Below the pieces are notes generated by a model. The model was not told the origin of the DNA, did no database searches, and worked only from the letters and a program-made list of their open reading frames with translations. From an uncultured Halieaceae bacterium (GTDB lineage: Bacteria > Pseudomonadota > Gammaproteobacteria > Pseudomonadales > Halieaceae): DNA of 9,131 bases. The position numbers were made by a program, and so were the translations under genes. Below are positions 5,478 to 9,131 of the stretch, piece by piece. The stretch spans positions 1 to 9,131 of the forward strand of contig CAJXZI010000062.1 in assembly GCA_913063005.1 (NCBI GenBank), given 5' to 3'. Each line of letters opens with the position of its first letter. Position 1 is the stretch's first letter.

Positions 5478-5741
5478 CTAAATTTTCATAAAGGCATAAG
5501 GCGCTACACTGCTTGCCGCCCGTTTTGCCTCCTGCCAGCAGTTGAGTTCGTGCTGACGCACCAACTTCACCCGATTAATCACTGCCTGCCCCAAAAACCA
5601 CATGAACATCGTGATAAACAGCAACCGAAACTGAAGGTGTTCCCAAACAGTTTTGCGTTCCGTATTTCGCTTGGTCGTGGTCATAATTCCTCCCGTCATC
5701 GACGTTCGTCGTGCCGTGTTGTTGTAATTCGAATCGCTCAT
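5478..5741 (-). CDS. pufQ: PufQ-like small membrane protein
   Basis: This 87-residue protein has one predicted span at about residues 37-56 (FRLLFITMFMWFLG and on), a basic N-terminal region and a basic C-terminal tail. The tail CWQEAKRAASSVAPYAF resembles the AW-x-EA...PxIF ending of PufQ. PufQ is linked in Rhodobacter to bacteriochlorophyll precursor handling and normally lies between bchZ and the first puf structural gene, exactly this position. Similarity is short, so the name is tentative. Two starts compete. The ATG at 5741 overlaps the bchZ stop (ATGA) and has GAGG 6 nt upstream. The ATG at 5684 has a stronger GGGAGG but only 4 nt away, and would give 68 residues, nearer the usual PufQ size of about 75. 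The first is listed because of the stop-start overlap. Confidence 0.6.
   Translation of the reverse strand: MSDSNYNNTARRTSMTGGIMTTTKRNTERKTVWEHLQFRLLFITMFMWFLGQAVINRVKLVRQHELNCWQEAKRAASSVAPYAFMKI
5689..5694 (-). promoter_or_regulatory. Internal ribosome binding site favouring a shorter PufQ
   Basis: GGGAGG lies 4 nt before the in-frame ATG at 5684-5682 (residue 20 of the longer form). It is the best Shine-Dalgarno match near this gene and makes a 68-residue product plausible, alone or beside the longer one. Confidence 0.45.
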
Positions 5742-7183
5742 GCAACACCTCGCAGTTGAAGGTCATGGCTCGCATCAAGCACATGCATGGCAGTCACCGA
5801 GTCCGAACTGTCCGCGCGCGCTGCTTGTTCAGCGCTATCGCGAAGACGCTTAGCAGCCGAAATGCGGACTAAAACCGGTTGCTCTTCGATGATTTGATCG
5901 AGCAGTGCTTGCGCATCGTCTAGCCATGGAAGGCTGGCGCGTGTGGGTGTTGCCACGGTCTTATCTAGGTCTGTACCCAGAGGCAAAATATTGAAGAGGG
6001 CGTCGAAAAGTGCGTTACACACCTCTTGTATTAGGTAACAGGCGCCTGCGTACCCCATGAACGGCGTACCGGTATGACGACGAATGATCGTGCCAGGCAA
6101 CGACGCCGGGATGAACATACTTCTACCACCTGCTTCGGCAACGTACATGCGTTCGTTGTATCCACCAAAGACAATCAGAGGGCCTGTCTTGTAGATCGAC
6201 TCTCGTACTTCCTTGTTGTCGGGTTTCACGCCTGCTTTGCGGGAATAGTGGAAGGCACAGGGCAAACCTAAGTCTTCCTCGAGGAAATGTCGCAGGCCAC
6301 GGGTGTAGGTTTCGGTCGCTACAACACCAAAATTAGCTGTTGCGAAGAAATCTTGTGTTACGGAACGCCAAAGATCCCAGACAGGCTTGAGCGTCGTCAT
6401 TTTTTCTTGCGCGATAAAGGGCTCGGGGTCGATATCGAGCAGCTCTCCGAGCTTTCGCAGGAACTTTGTCGTACTGTCTAGACCAATGGGTGCCTGCAAA
6501 TAAGGCTTATCGAGCGTCTCACAGAGCTTTCTACCGAATTCTCGGTACATACAAATGTTGACCGCAGCGTCATCGAGCTTGGGGATCTCGTTAAGATGAC
6601 AACCCAAAGGGAAGACCATGTTTACTTCGACACCCATACCCGCGAGGAGTCGCTGTATTTCAGCGAGATCTGACCAGGTATTGAAGTAACCGTAGGCTGG
6701 GCCAATGATATTGACCGTCTTGGACGGTGTATCCGCAGTCTTCTTGACTTTACGCTTTTTGCTTGCGCCGTACTGTTCCCAAAGCCATACCAATGCGCGA
6801 TCAGCACTCTGCCACTGGTCTTCATCGATTGTGCGCGGGAGGAAGCGCTTAATGTTTGTATCTTCGGGGGTTACACCACCGCCGATCATCTCTGCGATTG
6901 AGCCTGTAACGACAACCGAAGGCTTTTTCGGATCAAGTGTATGGTGCGCTCGGCGGAGGGCTCCCTCTGTACCGTGCTGCCCGAGCTCCTCTTCAGCGAG
7001 ACCAGTAACAACAATGGGTAACTCGTGTGGTGGGAGGCCGTCTGTGTAGTGGAGCACCGAAGTAACCGGGAGGTTTTCGCAGCCTACAGGTCCGTCGATA
7101 ATGACTTGGAGACCTTTTACGGCTGTGAAGACGTAAACAGAGCCCCAGTATCCGCCGGCGCGGTCGTGATCAAGTACTAGCAT
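5738..7183 (-). CDS. bchZ: Chlorophyllide a oxidoreductase subunit Z
   Basis: BchZ with BchY forms the nitrogenase-like catalytic component that reduces ring B of chlorophyllide a, the step that diverts the pathway to bacteriochlorophyll; electrons come from BchX. The 481-residue length is normal. The N-terminus MLVLDHDRAGGYWGSVYVF and Cys35 in GPVGCENLP fit; Cys35 is the expected BchZ ligand of the shared 4Fe-4S cluster. Later landmarks are GPAYGYFNTW (161-170), FPLGCHLNEIP (191-201) and the C-terminal segment LPWLDDAQALL...QPVLVRISAAKRLRD, similar to the tail domain of BchB-type subunits. The ATG at 7183 shares one base with the bchY stop (TAATG) and has GGGAGG 9 nt upstream. Its TGA overlaps the first start of the PufQ-like gene. 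Confidence 0.97.
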   Translation of the reverse strand: MLVLDHDRAGGYWGSVYVFTAVKGLQVIIDGPVGCENLPVTSVLHYTDGLPPHELPIVVTGLAEEELGQHGTEGALRRAHHTLDPKKPSVVVTGSIAEMIGGGVTPEDTNIKRFLPRTIDEDQWQSADRALVWLWEQYGASKKRKVKKTADTPSKTVNIIGPAYGYFNTWSDLAEIQRLLAGMGVEVNMVFPLGCHLNEIPKLDDAAVNICMYREFGRKLCETLDKPYLQAPIGLDSTTKFLRKLGELLDIDPEPFIAQEKMTTLKPVWDLWRSVTQDFFATANFGVVATETYTRGLRHFLEEDLGLPCAFHYSRKAGVKPDNKEVRESIYKTGPLIVFGGYNERMYVAEAGGRSMFIPASLPGTIIRRHTGTPFMGYAGACYLIQEVCNALFDALFNILPLGTDLDKTVATPTRASLPWLDDAQALLDQIIEEQPVLVRISAAKRLRDSAEQAARADSSDSVTAMHVLDASHDLQLRGVA

Positions 7184-8646
7184 TAGCAGGTACCTCCCAC
7201 GCCCGTTTTAGCGATAATTTCGGGTGTCCAAACACCGCTCGTAGGGCCTTCACCGACGCCCTCGAAGAATGACTCCATTGCAATCATGCGGGGCTGGTTG
7301 GCCAACGCACTATTGATCACTTGTGCCACCGATCCTGCACCCGAAGCACCCATGAGTGGGCGAGCAGAGATGAGGTTAGTGAAATACAAGCTAGGAATAG
7401 AGCGTTCTTTTGCCTTCTGAACAATCGGCGTCGTACCGATAACGAGATCGGGCTGGAAAGTCTCCATCGCGATGAGATCGTCCTCGAGTGAGGCTCGGAA
7501 TTTGACAGATACACCTTTGCTTTCAAGCCACTCAGCATCTGCGGCAGAGAACTCTGTCTTAGGGCAGGCTGACCCGACATAGGCAACGTCAGCGCCGCTT
7601 TCAATCAGCAGTCGAGCAACCAGTAACTCTGATCCCTCATAACCTGAGAGCGTAATCTTTGCGTCGATGGGGTTGTTATCCAAAGCCGCTCTAATGGCAC
7701 TCTTTTGTGTGCTTACAGCAGCGTCAATCGAGGCCTTGTCGGCGCCTAACACTGCGCCCATTGCTTCTAACCATGCCGCTGTACCTTCAACGCCAACAGG
7801 TGCTGATCCAACGAGCGGTCTACCGGCAGCGCGGAACTGTCGTGCCGTTGCCGCATAGAAGGGGTGAATCATTGCACCGACTTTGCAATCAAGTGCACCG
7901 TAGAGTTCTCGCCATTCCCGAGTAGGAACTACGGGACCTGCGGCCGCACCCAAAGAGTCGAGAAGTCGATCAATGGTGATGGCATCAACAGGGAACATCT
8001 CACCCACGAGTGCTACCGTTGGCTTGTCTTTTTGGGACTCGCTCTGCACGGGGCGAGCAACGGGTCCCGCTTCGATCTCACCGCGCGCGTATTCCAGCAT
8101 AGCCCCAGCAAGCACGTCCTTCGCTTCGGCGTGTGTGGGGACACCGAAACCAGGCACGTCGATACCGACGATTCTTACGCCGTTAATCTCTTTCGGCAGA
8201 AGATCTAAGGGCACCCCGGAGGCTGTGGGTACGCATAAGTTGATAACAACAACGGCGTCATTGGCCTCAGGGTCAGCAAGATCGTGAGCAGCTTCTCGAA
8301 TATCTTCGAAAAGCTTTCCGGTTACCAGGGATTCCGAGTCAAACGGTACGTACCCGACCGTTCGCTTGGCACCATAAAAATGCGAGGTAAAGGTAAGGCC
8401 ATAAACGCAGCAAGCCGAACCGGAAAGCACGGTTGCCGTCCTTCGCATACGAAGGCCAACACGTAATGAACCAAATGCAGGGCACATGCTCTGCGGCTGA
8501 TCGTGAGGGCCTTTCGGATAGTCTTCAGCGAACTGAGCCATAAGCTCATTCTTTCCGGCAGCCGTCGCAGCAGCGGCTAATTGCTCCGCGCTAGCATGAC
8601 AGCCGAGATCCTTTGTCTCGATGATGTCACTATCAGACATTGTCAT
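7183..8646 (-). CDS. bchY: Chlorophyllide a oxidoreductase subunit Y
   Basis: This 487-residue NifD/BchN-like subunit forms the catalytic component with BchZ. Cys55 (SMCPAFG), Cys80 (GSACCVYG) and Cys138 (INLCVP) have the 25- and 58-residue spacing recalled for the cluster cysteines 62, 87 and 145 of characterised BchY, so the 4Fe-4S site looks intact. Other family landmarks are GIDVPGFGVPTHAEAKDVLAG (161-181) and ISARPLMGASGAG. The frame is open for 40 codons further upstream, but that stretch overlaps bchX and lacks a ribosome site. The ATG at 8646 has GAGG (8653-8656) 6 nt upstream and is preferred over the ATG two codons later. The start overlaps the end of bchX by 14 bp and the stop shares one base with bchZ. 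Confidence 0.96.
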   Translation of the reverse strand: MTMSDSDIIETKDLGCHASAEQLAAAATAAGKNELMAQFAEDYPKGPHDQPQSMCPAFGSLRVGLRMRRTATVLSGSACCVYGLTFTSHFYGAKRTVGYVPFDSESLVTGKLFEDIREAAHDLADPEANDAVVVINLCVPTASGVPLDLLPKEINGVRIVGIDVPGFGVPTHAEAKDVLAGAMLEYARGEIEAGPVARPVQSESQKDKPTVALVGEMFPVDAITIDRLLDSLGAAAGPVVPTREWRELYGALDCKVGAMIHPFYAATARQFRAAGRPLVGSAPVGVEGTAAWLEAMGAVLGADKASIDAAVSTQKSAIRAALDNNPIDAKITLSGYEGSELLVARLLIESGADVAYVGSACPKTEFSAADAEWLESKGVSVKFRASLEDDLIAMETFQPDLVIGTTPIVQKAKERSIPSLYFTNLISARPLMGASGAGSVAQVINSALANQPRMIAMESFFEGVGEGPTSGVWTPEIIAKTGVGGTC

Positions 8647-9131
8647 AGACGACCTCGAGAGAAGGTTTATTGAGTGTTTCCACGCTGCAGAGATCCGCGA
8701 GGGTGGCGGGCTGTAAAACAACGTCTCTACCGACTTCATCGCCATCGAAAAGACCGAGAAGTTCATCTTGGGTCATCGGGGTAGGTCGGTGAGGAGATGC
8801 CTCGGCAGCATTTTGCGCCAAGCCTGCAAACAGAGAGCCCCATTCGCCATCGGGGTGTCCGATAATCTCGTAACTCGCACTTTTGCGACGGATATCTTCA
8901 TTCGCTGGAATAGAGGCTAGCTCAGGGATGCCCACCGCTTTGCAAAATGCTTGAGCTTGTCCTGTGCCGTCGTCCTTGTTGGTTACCATGCCGGCAACAC
9001 CAACATTGCCACCGAGTTTTCGGAAGTACTCGACCGCCGAACAAACATTGTTCGCAACGTAGAGTGACTGTAGGTCGTTCGAGGCGACAACAATGACTTT
9101 TTGGCACATATCGCGCGCGATTGGCAGCCCC
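8633..9131 (-). CDS. bchX: Chlorophyllide a oxidoreductase iron protein subunit X (C-terminal part)
   Basis: BchX is the NifH-like ATPase that passes electrons to BchYZ. Only the C-terminal half or so (about 165 residues of roughly 330) is in the window; the frame is open to the right edge, beginning GLPIARDMCQKVIVVASNDLQ. Recognisable family features are the SLYVANNVC helix, the GVAGMVTNKDDGTGQ segment, and the ASYEIIGHPDGEWGSLF region typical of BchX rather than NifH or BchL. The P-loop and the two cluster cysteines are outside. The methionine at 9109 is internal, not a start. The TGA at 8633-8635 lies inside bchY, overlapping it by 14 bp, which suggests coupled translation. Confidence 0.95.
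   Translation of the reverse strand, partial: GLPIARDMCQKVIVVASNDLQSLYVANNVCSAVEYFRKLGGNVGVAGMVTNKDDGTGQAQAFCKAVGIPELASIPANEDIRRKSASYEIIGHPDGEWGSLFAGLAQNAAEASPHRPTPMTQDELLGLFDGDEVGRDVVLQPATLADLCSVETLNKPSLEVVYDNV

Noticed and set aside
8647..8766. Forty-codon upstream extension of bchY within bchX.
   Set aside because: It overlaps bchX coding sequence, lacks a ribosome site, and the cysteine spacing and GAGG site fit the start at 8646.

Overview
This window is one end of a photosynthesis gene cluster from an aerobic (or facultatively) anoxygenic phototrophic proteobacterium that makes bacteriochlorophyll a. Gene content, the four-haem PufC and a puf operon with the antenna genes placed after pufC suggest a marine gammaproteobacterium of the OM60/NOR5 (Halieaceae, Congregibacter-like) type. 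That assignment comes from recalled family resemblance, not from a search.

Layout. On the minus strand, read from the right edge leftwards, lie bchX (5' end off the window), bchY and bchZ, the three subunits of chlorophyllide a oxidoreductase. A small single-span protein resembling PufQ follows, then pufL and pufM (reaction centre), pufC (tetrahaem cytochrome lipoprotein), pufB and pufA (LH1 antenna). A strong intrinsic terminator at 1758-1783 ends the unit. bchX/Y, Y/Z, Z/Q and M/C overlap, so bchX to pufC looks like one translationally coupled operon. The spacers pufQ-pufL and pufC-pufB are longer and carry RNA hairpins, probably for transcript processing or for setting the antenna to reaction-centre ratio. 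Beyond the terminator is idi (isopentenyl diphosphate isomerase, minus strand), supplying precursors for phytol and carotenoids. Converging on it from the left edge is the C-terminal part of a divergent HemN-like radical SAM protein (plus strand).

How they work together. HemN-like and Idi feed tetrapyrrole and isoprenoid supply. BchXYZ performs the ring-B reduction specific to bacteriochlorophyll. PufQ may help pigment delivery. PufLM, PufBA and PufC form the reaction centre, its LH1 ring and its periplasmic electron donor.

The least explained part is the 220 bp spacer between idi and pufA. Positions 1620-1756 fold on paper into a tightly packed four-way junction with a 7 bp closing stem, one-base linkers and three stems capped by identical GGGG (or CCCC) loops. 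It matches no RNA family I can name and is my main candidate for something undescribed. I found no TGT-N12-ACA (PpsR/CrtJ-type) site in the intergenic spacers. Operon promoters for bchX and hemN must lie outside the window.
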